From Spirochaetota bacterium (GTDB taxonomy: Bacteria; Spirochaetota; Spirochaetia; Treponematales; UBA12059), in assembly GCA_029565815.1 (NCBI GenBank), contig JAKQNL010000419.1:1-5149 (forward strand): a DNA stretch of 5,149 nucleotides, read 5' to 3'. Each line of letters opens with the position of its first letter. The stretch's first letter is position 1. Made by a program: the position numbers and the translations under genes. Positions 1-5,149 of this stretch are shown here, piece by piece. The notes beneath the pieces were generated by a model, which worked only from the letters and a program-made list of their open reading frames with translations, ran no database searches and was not told the origin of the DNA.

Positions 1-1
1 C

Positions 2-649
2 CAGCGCGTTGCCGGTTCTGTAGACGCTAGCGGCTACCGCGTGCTGGAGGCAAGCAGCATATTCCTGGACGGCGAGGAAATAGCGCTAAAGCCGGGCGAT
101 ACCGTACAGGCCATTATCGCGCGCATCAACGAATCAGGCGCTCCGGTTAAGGCATCGCTCGATCCTTCGCGCAACTCGCTGGTGCTGGAAGGCAGCACGG
201 CGCACCGCCTGCGCATAGAAGACGGCCAAGGCGGCCGTGTGCTCGCGGACCTGGGCATACTGTCCGGTTCCGGCGTGCCGTCCCACTATGCATCTACCGC
301 CCGTGTATCCGGCGGCTCGCTCTTTGATGCAGTCATTTCACTTAGGGACAGCCTAAACCGCGGCGACCACCTGGAAGTTGGCGGCCGTGCTCTTGGCTCC
401 ATAGACGCTGCCATGAATAATATGGGCGCACGCCTTGCAGAAGCCGGCGCCATGATGGAGAGGCTGGAAACGTCCGCCTTACGCCTAAACAAGGAAATTC
501 CGGACACCACAGCCCTTTTGGCCGCAGAGAAAGACCTGGACTACACCCAAGCTATAACCGACTTAAAGATGATGGAGTACACGCAGACGGCGTCATTGCA
601 GATGGCCGGGCGCATACTGCCGCAGACGCTGCTTGACTTCCTGCGTTAA
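2..649 (+). CDS. flgL: Flagellar hook-associated protein 3 (FlgL), C-terminal part; 5' end outside window
   Basis: FlgL joins the flagellar hook to the filament, acting outside the cytoplasm (periplasmic flagella in spirochaetes) after export by the flagellar type III system. The frame is open to the left edge, so codons from position 2 belong to the gene. The GTG at 41 is an internal valine, not a start. Visible are 215 residues. The first part is a beta-rich stretch typical of the surface domains. The last roughly 100 residues are a long, nearly unbroken helix rich in Ala, Leu, Met and Glu, ending in LPQTLLDFLR. This matches the C-terminal D0 coiled-coil helix of flagellin/FlgL proteins, which closes the chain at both ends. 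fliW follows after 22 bases, a gene order known in spirochaetes, where flgK normally lies just upstream. FlgL is preferred over flagellin because of this context and the ending. The N-terminal D0/D1 helices cannot be checked here. Confidence 0.88.
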   Translation, partial: QRVAGSVDASGYRVLEASSIFLDGEEIALKPGDTVQAIIARINESGAPVKASLDPSRNSLVLEGSTAHRLRIEDGQGGRVLADLGILSGSGVPSHYASTARVSGGSLFDAVISLRDSLNRGDHLEVGGRALGSIDAAMNNMGARLAEAGAMMERLETSALRLNKEIPDTTALLAAEKDLDYTQAITDLKMMEYTQTASLQMAGRILPQTLLDFLR

Positions 650-671
650 CTAATACAGATTGGAGCGAACC

Positions 672-1112
672 ATGAAGATAGCAAGCAAATCCTTAGGCGA
701 GATAAACGTGGATGAGCGACAGATCATCACCTTCCAGGAAGGGCTTATCGGCTTTACCCCATTCACGCGATTTGCGCTTTTGGACGCGCCTCAAAAGCCA
801 TATTTTTATCTGCAATCCATGGAATCGCAGGAACTGGCGTTTATACTGGTGGACCCTTTCCTGTTCCGTCCCGACTATTCCCTGGATCTGTCCGAGGAAC
901 TGTGCTCCGCTTTGGGCATAGCTGCTCCTGAAGAAACACTCATACTAACGCTGGTAACCGCGCCAACAGACGGCAGCCCTGTTACAGCAAACCTCATGGG
1001 TCCCTTAGTTATTTCTAAAGCTACCAGAAAAGGCGTCCAGCTCATCCTTGCAGACCCACGCTGGAAAACCAAACATGATGTGATGGCGGAACTGGCCGCA
1101 TCCAGGAAATAG
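672..1112 (+). CDS. fliW: Flagellar assembly factor FliW (CsrA antagonist)
   Basis: FliW is a small cytoplasmic protein. It binds flagellin and, when flagellin is exported, is freed to bind CsrA and relieve repression of flagellin translation (worked out in Bacillus subtilis). The 146-residue product has the usual family length. Family signatures are FQEGLIGF (residues 21-28), the LQS...LAF...DPF block (47-63) and [11 protein letters not shown] (104-114), followed by the QLIL strand near the C-terminus. The start is set at ATG 672: GGAG at 662-665 sits 6 bases upstream. A TTG at 660 would add four residues but lies on top of that ribosome binding site. The stop is followed one base later by csrA, so the two proteins that bind each other are probably made from coupled translation. 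No frameshift or missing core motif is seen. Confidence 0.95.
   Translation: MKIASKSLGEINVDERQIITFQEGLIGFTPFTRFALLDAPQKPYFYLQSMESQELAFILVDPFLFRPDYSLDLSEELCSALGIAAPEETLILTLVTAPTDGSPVTANLMGPLVISKATRKGVQLILADPRWKTKHDVMAELAASRK
1104..1109 (+). promoter_or_regulatory. Ribosome binding site of csrA inside the 3' end of fliW
   Basis: AGGAAA lies in the last codons of fliW, ending 4 bases before the csrA ATG at 1114. It fixes the csrA start and means that ribosomes finishing fliW pass directly over it, which supports translational coupling. Confidence 0.6.
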
Positions 1113-1113
1113 C

Positions 1114-1326
1114 ATGCTTATCCTGTCACGAAAAATCAACGAGAAGCTGGTAATAGGCGACGGAGTGGTCATATCCATTGTGGAAATCCGCGGCGACCAG
1201 GTAAAACTGGGCATCGACGCGCCTAAGAACGTAAAGGTATTCCGCCAGGAAGTGTACGAAGCCATCCAGGAAGAAAACAAGCGCGCTGCAGAATCTTCGC
1301 TACAGCTGCCGCTCTTGGACCTGTAA
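1114..1326 (+). CDS. csrA: Carbon storage regulator CsrA (RNA-binding translational regulator)
   Basis: CsrA is a dimeric RNA-binding protein that recognises GGA in hairpin loops or near ribosome binding sites and changes translation or stability of target mRNAs. Here 70 residues begin MLILSRK and contain [20 protein letters not shown], the standard core of five beta strands and a helix. The RNA-contacting positions known from the family are present: Leu4, Arg6 and Arg44 (FRQEVY). The sequence is complete, slightly longer than the 61-residue E. coli protein, with a short helical tail ending LQLPLLDL. Asn55, a position implicated in FliW binding in B. subtilis CsrA, is also Asn here, fitting the adjacent fliW. 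It starts one base after the fliW stop and is followed after 4 bases by the phosphohexomutase gene. Its likely targets, flagellin mRNAs, are not in the window. Confidence 0.97.
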   Translation: MLILSRKINEKLVIGDGVVISIVEIRGDQVKLGIDAPKNVKVFRQEVYEAIQEENKRAAESSLQLPLLDL

Positions 1327-1330
1327 GATT

Positions 1331-3247
1331 ATGCACGATCTAGTACACCCAACCACGGGCCTTTCTATGGGAGACCCATACCTCAATCCATTAGCGAAGA
1401 AACCTTCACCAGAAGCGGCAGCCCAGTTTTTTGCTACGCTTATACTGTCGGCTTCCGGCTGGCGGGGCGTATTTGGCCAAAACGACGACGATCTTACGGA
1501 AACCCTGTCGCCACAGGCTGTGTACGCAAGCGCTCGCATGGCATCGGTGTTTGCAGACTGGCTTATAGCACGGTTTCCGGCAGGAACCAAACCTGCGCTT
1601 GCCCTAGGCGTGGATACCAGGCCTACAGGCCCTGCCATCGCGCACACCATGGCCCGCGTGTTTTTGGCAAAAGGCATCGAGTTGCGCTACGCCTTCGTGT
1701 GCGCTGCTCCAGAGATTATGGCCTGGACCAGGGAAGGCAAAAGCTTTCCAGCCGGCCACGAACGGCACCTGGACGCGTTTTGCTACATATCGGCCAGCCA
1801 CAATCCGCCCGGACACAATGGCGTCAAGTTCGGATTAAACGACGGCGGAGTGCTGCCAGGTTCCGACGCTTCGGTGCTTATTGCTGCACTTAAAACCGGA
1901 AGCTGTACAGCAGAAGACATCAGCGCCATGCAGACACTGTGCGCAATGCCTTCGGGAAAAACCGTTGCAAGCATGTTTTCCGACTCCGGCCGCTATAAGC
2001 GCCTTGCTATGTCCGCATATACTTTGTTTGCGCGGGAAGTAGCCGGCAACTCCGAGCGCATGGACGAGCAGGAGCTTGCGCTAGACAATCTATCCGATGC
2101 AGTCGGCGAAACCGGCTGCGGCATCGTAGCGGACATGAACGGGTCCGCCCGTAGCGTCTCCATCGATTATACTTTTCTTACATCCCTTGGCTGTACCCTG
2201 CGGGTAATCAATGACCGGCCCCGCGGCTTTGCACACCGTATCGTGCCCGAAGGCAAATCGCTGGATCCATGCAAGGCCGAGCTGGCTCTTGCCCGCTCTC
2301 AGGATGAGCGATTCCGTCTTGGCTATGTGCCCGACTGCGACGGGGACCGTGGCAACCTGGTTGTGTGGGACGGTAACGGCGCCCGCCCGCTACAGGCGCA
2401 GGAAACCTACGCGCTTGCGCTTTTAGCCGAGCTATCGGATTTAGCCAGGAAGGCAGGGCCAGGCGTACAGCTTGCGGCCGTGGGCAACGACGCTACCAGC
2501 ATGCGATCGGAAGCCGTATGCAAGGCGTTGGGTGTCAGGTTCTTCCGTGCGGAAACCGGAGAAGCCAATGTAGTGGGACTGGCGCGCAGCTTACGTAACG
2601 ACGGCTGGGCGGTACGCATTTTGGGCGAAGGATCCAACGGCGGGGTCATCACCTGGCCAGCAGCAGTTCGGGATCCGCTCAATACCATCGCGGCCGTACT
2701 AAAACTTATGTACCTGAAGGATGAAGGCGACACAGCCGGCCCGTGGAAATTCTGGCTAGAAAAAAGTGACCAGCCCGATTTGTACCGCGACGCTTTCGAA
2801 CTGTCCGACATATTGAAAAGCCTGCCGCCATGGACCAGCACCAGCGTGTTCGAAGATAGGGCAGCGCTTCGGGTGAGCAGCACCGATCACACAGCGCTTA
2901 AAAACGCGTACCAACAGGTGTTTGTGCAAGGCTGGCCGGAATTATCATCCTTGCTGGCTAGCCGTTACGGCCAACTAAGTTGGCGAGCTATGGCAACAAA
3001 CGGCATACAGGAACGCACGCTGAGCGGAGCCTTTGGAGAATCCGGCACCGGTGGGCTTCGCATCGTGCTCAGTGATACATCCGGCACGGACAAGGCGTTC
3101 TTGTGGATGCGCGGCTCCGGCACGGAAGCGGTATTCCGCATCATGGTGGACCTGGAAGGCGACTGCGCGGAACTGGAGCGCCGCATGCTCATGCTCCATG
3201 CATCATGGCTGCGCACGGCGGATGCATCTTGTTGCGCGGCCCATTAA
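1331..3247 (+). CDS. Alpha-D-phosphohexomutase (phosphomannomutase/phosphoglucomutase family), large form
   Basis: The enzyme should interconvert hexose 1- and 6-phosphates through a phosphoserine and a bound Mg2+ in the cytoplasm. All four family signatures are present in order. ASGWRG at 41-46 is the N-terminal substrate loop. SASHNPP at 154-160 has the phosphorylated serine at 156. PDCDGDR at 334-340 binds metal through Asp335, 337 and 339. GEGSNGG at 432-438 is the sugar-specificity loop, and RGSGTEAVFRI at 594-604 is the phosphate-binding loop of domain 4. At 638 residues it is longer than bacterial PMM/PGM (about 450-480) and nearer PGM2-like forms, with extra sequence around 195-260 and 460-560. 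Whether it prefers glucose, mannose or another sugar cannot be read from the sequence. The start at 1331 lies 4 bases after csrA with only a weak Shine-Dalgarno, suggesting coupling. ATG 1367 is the alternative start and has no better site. Confidence 0.92.
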   Translation: MHDLVHPTTGLSMGDPYLNPLAKKPSPEAAAQFFATLILSASGWRGVFGQNDDDLTETLSPQAVYASARMASVFADWLIARFPAGTKPALALGVDTRPTGPAIAHTMARVFLAKGIELRYAFVCAAPEIMAWTREGKSFPAGHERHLDAFCYISASHNPPGHNGVKFGLNDGGVLPGSDASVLIAALKTGSCTAEDISAMQTLCAMPSGKTVASMFSDSGRYKRLAMSAYTLFAREVAGNSERMDEQELALDNLSDAVGETGCGIVADMNGSARSVSIDYTFLTSLGCTLRVINDRPRGFAHRIVPEGKSLDPCKAELALARSQDERFRLGYVPDCDGDRGNLVVWDGNGARPLQAQETYALALLAELSDLARKAGPGVQLAAVGNDATSMRSEAVCKALGVRFFRAETGEANVVGLARSLRNDGWAVRILGEGSNGGVITWPAAVRDPLNTIAAVLKLMYLKDEGDTAGPWKFWLEKSDQPDLYRDAFELSDILKSLPPWTSTSVFEDRAALRVSSTDHTALKNAYQQVFVQGWPELSSLLASRYGQLSWRAMATNGIQERTLSGAFGESGTGGLRIVLSDTSGTDKAFLWMRGSGTEAVFRIMVDLEGDCAELERRMLMLHASWLRTADASCCAAH

Positions 3248-3257
3248 CTGTTAGTAT
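3229..3257 (+). promoter_or_regulatory. Weak sigma70-like promoter candidate for the PUR-domain gene
   Basis: TTGTTG (3229-3234) and TAGTAT (3252-3257) are separated by 17 bases and match the -35 and -10 consensus at 3 and 4 of 6 positions. The site overlaps the end of the phosphohexomutase gene. It would put the start of transcription about 20 bases before the PUR gene. The matches are weak, and read-through from the flgL-fliW-csrA run is an equally good explanation for expression. Confidence 0.25.
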
Positions 3258-3273
3258 CCGGGTGAGCAAATAC

Positions 3274-3278
3274 AGGAG
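3274..3278 (+). promoter_or_regulatory. Ribosome binding site of the PUR-domain gene
   Basis: AGGAG lies 6 bases before ATG 3285. It is the strongest Shine-Dalgarno in this part of the window and decides the start of the downstream gene. Confidence 0.75.
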
Positions 3279-3284
3279 CGTCGT

Positions 3285-3782
3285 ATGGGTGTTAGAGGTG
3301 AGCTGTTTTCTTCCCGCGTAACGGTTAACGGCCGTACCTATTTTTTTAACGTCAAAGAAAACCGCAACGGCGACGTGTTCCTGGCCATTGTGGAAAGTAA
3401 GCCTACCGAGACAGAAAACTTCGAGCGCAGGTCCATCGTCGTTTTCAAGGAAAACATGCAGGACTTCCTCAAGTCCTTCGAGAAAGCCCTGTCCGCGATG
3501 GAAAAAGCCCCTGCTGCAAAGCCGTCAAAAAACAAGCGGCCGGCCAGGGCTTCCGACTCCGAGGGCAGCGAAGCTCCCCGCCCTCCCCGCCAGCGCAAGG
3601 CCGACCCCGAAGGCGGCTTTTCCCTGTTGCCGGAGGGTGCGTCTTCGGATGCAGCTCCTAAGCGCAAAACCATACGCATCAGTAAGACCAATACAAAGCA
3701 AAGCCCGGAGAAAGCAGCCGAGCCCAAAGCGGGAAAACCCGGCAAACGGCCGGGCAAACGCCTTACCGTAAAGAAAGTTTAA
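3285..3782 (+). CDS. Single-repeat PUR-family nucleic-acid-binding protein with basic tail (BpuR-like)
   Basis: Residues 3-73 form one PUR repeat, a beta-beta-beta-beta-alpha fold that binds single-stranded and double-stranded nucleic acid as a dimer. The diagnostic stretches are RGELFSS, RTYFFNVKENRNGDVFL (17-33), IVESKP, FERRSIVVF (46-54) and the closing helix ENMQDFLKSFEKAL. This closely follows the wording of the Borrelia BpuR protein, which binds DNA and RNA and acts as a regulator. The remaining 90 or so residues (74-165) are a low-complexity tail rich in Lys, Arg, Pro, Ala and Ser. It ends in GKPGKRPGKR (150-159) and KKV, and is probably disordered and adds nonspecific nucleic-acid affinity. 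The gene stands 37 bases after the phosphohexomutase. Its stop codon overlaps that of convergent rnhB. Targets cannot be inferred. Confidence 0.85.
   Translation: MGVRGELFSSRVTVNGRTYFFNVKENRNGDVFLAIVESKPTETENFERRSIVVFKENMQDFLKSFEKALSAMEKAPAAKPSKNKRPARASDSEGSEAPRPPRQRKADPEGGFSLLPEGASSDAAPKRKTIRISKTNTKQSPEKAAEPKAGKPGKRPGKRLTVKKV
3734..3754 (-). terminator. Possible rho-independent terminator of rnhB, inside the PUR gene
   Basis: Read on the minus strand, CCCGGC, a 5-base loop CGTTT and GCCGGG form a perfect 6-bp G+C stem followed by TTTT, 25 bases beyond the rnhB stop. The T tract is short, so strength is uncertain. The same bases encode part of the GKPGKRPGKR tail of the PUR protein, so the codons serve two purposes if this is real. 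No matching T-tailed hairpin is seen for the plus strand. Confidence 0.4.
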
Positions 3783-4372
3783 CTCTTTTTTCTTTCCACA
3801 TAGTTGAAACTCATGCGCTGTATGGGCGACGGCCCTAGGCGCCTGCATGCATTGCGGTGGGCCGCTGTCGGGTAACCCTTGTGCTGGGCATAGCCGTAGT
3901 CAGGATACAACCAGTCATAACGCTCCATGGCCCTGTCTCTGGAAACTTTTGCCATAATGGACGCAGCCATAATAGCCGGAACCGTAGCGTCGCCCTTTAC
4001 CACCGCAAGCCGCGCACAGGGTAAATCAGGCGTTCGGTTTCCATCCACCAGCACAAGATCGGCAGGCTGTCCCAAGCCTTCCCATGCACGGCGCATGGCA
4101 AGCATGGTCGCTCCAAGTATATTCAGCGTGTCTATCTCGGAAGGCCAAGCCCAGGCCACACACCATTCTGCGCTTTCCGCAATGGCGGCATAGGCCAGTT
4201 CCCGCGCTTTTTGGGACAAACGCTTGGAGTCGTTCAAAAGCCCGACGGGAAAGCCATCCGGCAGGATGACGGCCGCGGCGCAAACCGGACCCGCGAGCGG
4301 ACCACGGCCGGCCTCGTCGATGCCGCAGAGCACACGGAATTCTTCCTCGGGAAACAGGCCAGCCTGGATCAT
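3779..4372 (-). CDS. rnhB: Ribonuclease HII
   Basis: RNase HII cuts the RNA strand of RNA-DNA hybrids and starts removal of single ribonucleotides misincorporated into DNA. The 197-residue product has the normal length. GIDEAGRGPLAGPV (17-30) carries catalytic Asp19 and Glu20 and the GRG motif (22-24) that senses the 2'-OH. DSKRLS (48-53) is conserved. Asp110 (VDGN) and Asp128 (VKGDA) complete the DEDD metal site. ASIMAKVSRDR (137-147) and HKGYPT (164-169) follow, the latter with the tyrosine that stacks at the RNA-DNA junction. All catalytic residues are present. The start at 4372 is preceded in frame by a TGA three bases upstream, so it cannot be longer, and there is no good Shine-Dalgarno. 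Its stop codon overlaps that of the PUR gene by 4 bp, and it is divergent from the DapF-like gene. Confidence 0.97.
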   Translation of the reverse strand: MIQAGLFPEEEFRVLCGIDEAGRGPLAGPVCAAAVILPDGFPVGLLNDSKRLSQKARELAYAAIAESAEWCVAWAWPSEIDTLNILGATMLAMRRAWEGLGQPADLVLVDGNRTPDLPCARLAVVKGDATVPAIMAASIMAKVSRDRAMERYDWLYPDYGYAQHKGYPTAAHRNACRRLGPSPIQRMSFNYVERKKS

Positions 4373-4452
4373 CGCTCAACTATAGCACGTGCGGGGCGAT
4401 TTGAGCGCTCCGGTAGACGAAGATCGGCGTTGGCTATAGGCTGATCGCATGA
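4373..4452. promoter_or_regulatory. Divergent intergenic region between rnhB and the DapF-like gene
   Basis: This 80-bp spacer must hold the start signals of both genes. On the minus strand TATAGT (4384 to 4379) lies 6 bases before the rnhB ATG. On the plus strand TATAGG (4435-4440) lies 12 bases before ATG 4453, with a poor -35 TAGACG (4414-4419) at 15 bases. Two perfect 8-bp palindromes, GCACGTGC (4385-4392) and GAGCGCTC (4403-4410), sit between them and could be operator half-sites. Neither gene has a convincing ribosome binding site, so leaderless or nearly leaderless messages are possible. Promoter assignments are weak. Confidence 0.35.
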
Positions 4453-5142
4453 ATGTGCCGCTGCGCCGCAGCCGGGCGAGCATGCGAGCCGGGCTGCGGC
4501 GCAGCGGCTTCCGGGGTAGTGGTCCTGCGCAGGGATGCACTCACGGCCGAAGCATTCAGCAGCCATGGCTCGTCCATGCCCCTGCCGCCCGCAGCAGCCC
4601 TGTGCGCTGCCCGCTGGCTCCTTGACGCAGGCCGCAGTTCCCGGGACACGGTGCTCATATCCGCTGCCGGCGAAGACGGTGCGTCGACCGAAGTGCTGAC
4701 CGTGGACTCGCGGGCGTTTGCCCTCAACCTGGGCGCCGTACGGATACTGGAAAAAACAGCCGCGCCGCGGGACTCGGGGCCAGGAAAAAACCCGGCACTC
4801 GCCCTGTTTAGGATAAACGCGGGCGGCAAAGAGCTTACGCTACGCCTGTTCGACGGTTCGCTTGCCCCGGGGACACGCCGGGCATGTCCCCGGTCCGAGG
4901 TGCTTGCCGCATGCGTGTCCAGGGACCGGGTACGGGTTTACCGGGGGGCTTGCGACGCCCTCCTGGCCGCGGTTGCATCGTGCGCGGCCGCGGCGGATCT
5001 TGGCCTAGCCGAGGCGGAGTGCGCCGCCGATCTTAGGGATGGCATCGTGCTGGTGCAAAAACCCGACGACGGCTCGCTCGTCGTGCTTGCCGAGCCGGAA
5101 TACTGTTTTTCCGGCGAAATATGGATACAGGAAGGTTCCTGA
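4453..5142 (+). CDS. Degenerate diaminopimelate-epimerase-fold protein, probably not catalytic
   Basis: The 229-residue product can be aligned by eye to DapF, which normally has about 275 residues and two pseudo-symmetric domains with one catalytic cysteine each. GAAASGVVVL (16-25) matches G.GADG..VL. HGSSMPLPPAAALCAARWL (38-56) matches DGSEM.MCGNG.RC.ARFL. LTVD (82-85) matches VTVD. RVYRGACDALLAAVASCAAA (161-180) matches RV.ERGAGETLACGTGACAAA, and FSGEI (219-223) matches the closing FEGEI. Both CG(N/T)G cysteines are replaced (Pro45 and Ala172), the substrate-binding ERGAGET is altered, and the N-terminal MHGLGNDF strand is absent. It may be an inactive relative with a structural or binding role. 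Base composition is clearly higher in G+C than the genes to the left. The start is uncertain: ATG 4453 follows an in-frame TGA directly and has no good Shine-Dalgarno; GTG 4519 and ATG 4576 are alternatives. Confidence 0.5.
   Translation: MCRCAAAGRACEPGCGAAASGVVVLRRDALTAEAFSSHGSSMPLPPAAALCAARWLLDAGRSSRDTVLISAAGEDGASTEVLTVDSRAFALNLGAVRILEKTAAPRDSGPGKNPALALFRINAGGKELTLRLFDGSLAPGTRRACPRSEVLAACVSRDRVRVYRGACDALLAAVASCAAAADLGLAEAECAADLRDGIVLVQKPDDGSLVVLAEPEYCFSGEIWIQEGS
4457..4508. repeat. Perfect 17-bp inverted repeat made of two 13-bp dyads
   Basis: The arm at 4457-4473 is the exact reverse complement of 4492-4508, with an 18-base loop that contains the palindrome GCATGC. Each arm is itself nearly palindromic: GCTGCG-C-CGCAGC at 4460-4472 and GCTGCG-G-CGCAGC at 4493-4505. 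The element is therefore equally a tandem pair of dyad sites whose centres lie 33 bp apart, about three helical turns. It overlaps the first codons of the DapF-like gene as called (CRCAAAG and CGAAAS). There is no T tract on either side, so it does not look like an intrinsic terminator. Confidence 0.8.
4867..4893. repeat. 9-bp inverted repeat within the DapF-like gene
   Basis: CCGGGGACA (4867-4875) and TGTCCCCGG (4885-4893) are perfect reverse complements around a 9-base loop. It lies in the codons for the weakly matching middle of the protein (residues about 139-147). In such G+C-rich sequence a chance origin is plausible. Confidence 0.5.
5128..5141 (+). promoter_or_regulatory. Ribosome binding site of the next gene, in a small inverted repeat
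   Basis: AGGAAGG (5129-5135) stands 6 bases before ATG 5142, a strong Shine-Dalgarno. It lies inside CAGGA-AGGT-TCCTG, a perfect 5-bp stem with a 4-base loop, which could partly mask the site in the RNA unless ribosomes finishing the upstream gene open it. Confidence 0.5.
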
Positions 5143-5149
5143 TGGCGCT
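5142..5149 (+). CDS. Start of the next gene, cut by the window edge
   Basis: ATG at 5142 overlaps the TGA of the DapF-like gene by one base (TGATG) and has a well-spaced, strong Shine-Dalgarno. Only Met-Ala and part of a third codon are inside the window, so no product can be named. The overlap implies the two genes form one operon with coupled translation. Confidence 0.55.

Noticed and set aside
41..649. A complete 202-residue gene starting at GTG 41
   Set aside because: The frame is open back to position 2 and the protein is the C-terminal part of FlgL, so this is an internal valine of a gene cut by the window edge.
660..671. TTG 660 as the fliW start
   Set aside because: The codon overlaps the GGAG ribosome binding site; ATG 672 has correct spacing and gives the usual FliW N-terminus.
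2407..2883. Long minus-strand open frame of 158 residues inside the phosphohexomutase gene
   Set aside because: It is opposite a gene with intact active-site motifs, has Ser/Ala/Pro-rich shadow composition and no recognisable family.
2970..2984. Odd palindrome GCCAACT-A-AGTTGGC in the phosphohexomutase gene
   Set aside because: A 7-bp stem with a single central base in 5 kb is within chance expectation, lies deep in a conserved enzyme gene and has no T tract or promoter context.
3270..3280. CsrA-binding site ATACAGGAGCG at the PUR gene ribosome binding site
   Set aside because: It resembles the ACANGGA-type consensus only with a one-base gap and has no hairpin presenting GGA in a loop.
3770..3795. 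AAAGAAA...TTTCTTT inverted repeat at the PUR/rnhB junction as a bidirectional terminator
   Set aside because: The stem is only 7 A-T-rich pairs with a 12-base loop and would be weak; the nearby G+C hairpin on the minus strand is the better terminator candidate.
4457..4508. Intrinsic terminator
   Set aside because: The stem is strong, but no run of T follows on either strand, and it lies at a gene start, not an end.
4434..4829. Minus-strand open frame of 131 residues opposite the DapF-like gene
   Set aside because: Arg/Ala/Ser-rich composition typical of the reverse strand of G+C-rich coding DNA; the plus frame has homology-like blocks and ends at a clean TGATG junction.

Overview
The window reads as chromosomal DNA from a spirochaete, most likely a Treponema-type organism of moderate G+C. 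Three things point there: the order flgL - fliW - csrA, a single-repeat PUR-family nucleic-acid-binding protein of the type known from Borrelia (BpuR), and the wording of the protein motifs. This placement rests on recognition of families and gene order, not on a search. No tRNA, rRNA, CRISPR array, insertion sequence or phage gene is visible.

Positions 1-3247 form one tight plus-strand gene run. It holds the 3' half of flgL (hook-filament junction protein), fliW (flagellar assembly factor that binds and antagonises CsrA), csrA (post-transcriptional regulator) and a large 638-residue alpha-D-phosphohexomutase. Gaps are 22, 1 and 4 bases, so co-transcription and translational coupling are likely. 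The first three genes couple flagellar export and assembly to CsrA activity. The fourth ties a sugar-phosphate enzyme to the same transcript.

Positions 3285-3782 encode a small PUR-domain protein with a long basic, proline-rich tail, preceded by a good ribosome binding site and a weak promoter candidate. It converges on rnhB (RNase HII, minus strand, 3779-4372). The two genes share a TTAA palindrome as their stop codons, and a terminator-like hairpin for rnhB lies inside the last codons of the PUR gene.

Positions 4373-4452 are a short divergent intergenic region with palindromes and two TATAG boxes. To the right is a distinctly G+C-richer gene (4453-5142) that reads as a diaminopimelate-epimerase-fold protein. 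By eye alignment both catalytic cysteines are replaced and the N-terminal strand is missing. A striking pair of 13-bp dyads, forming a perfect 17-bp inverted repeat, overlaps its 5' end. The next gene begins at 5142 in a TGATG overlap and runs off the window.

Most of the window is ordinary housekeeping and motility. The items most worth a second look are the degenerate DapF-like gene, the paired dyad element at its start, and the phosphohexomutase coupled to csrA.
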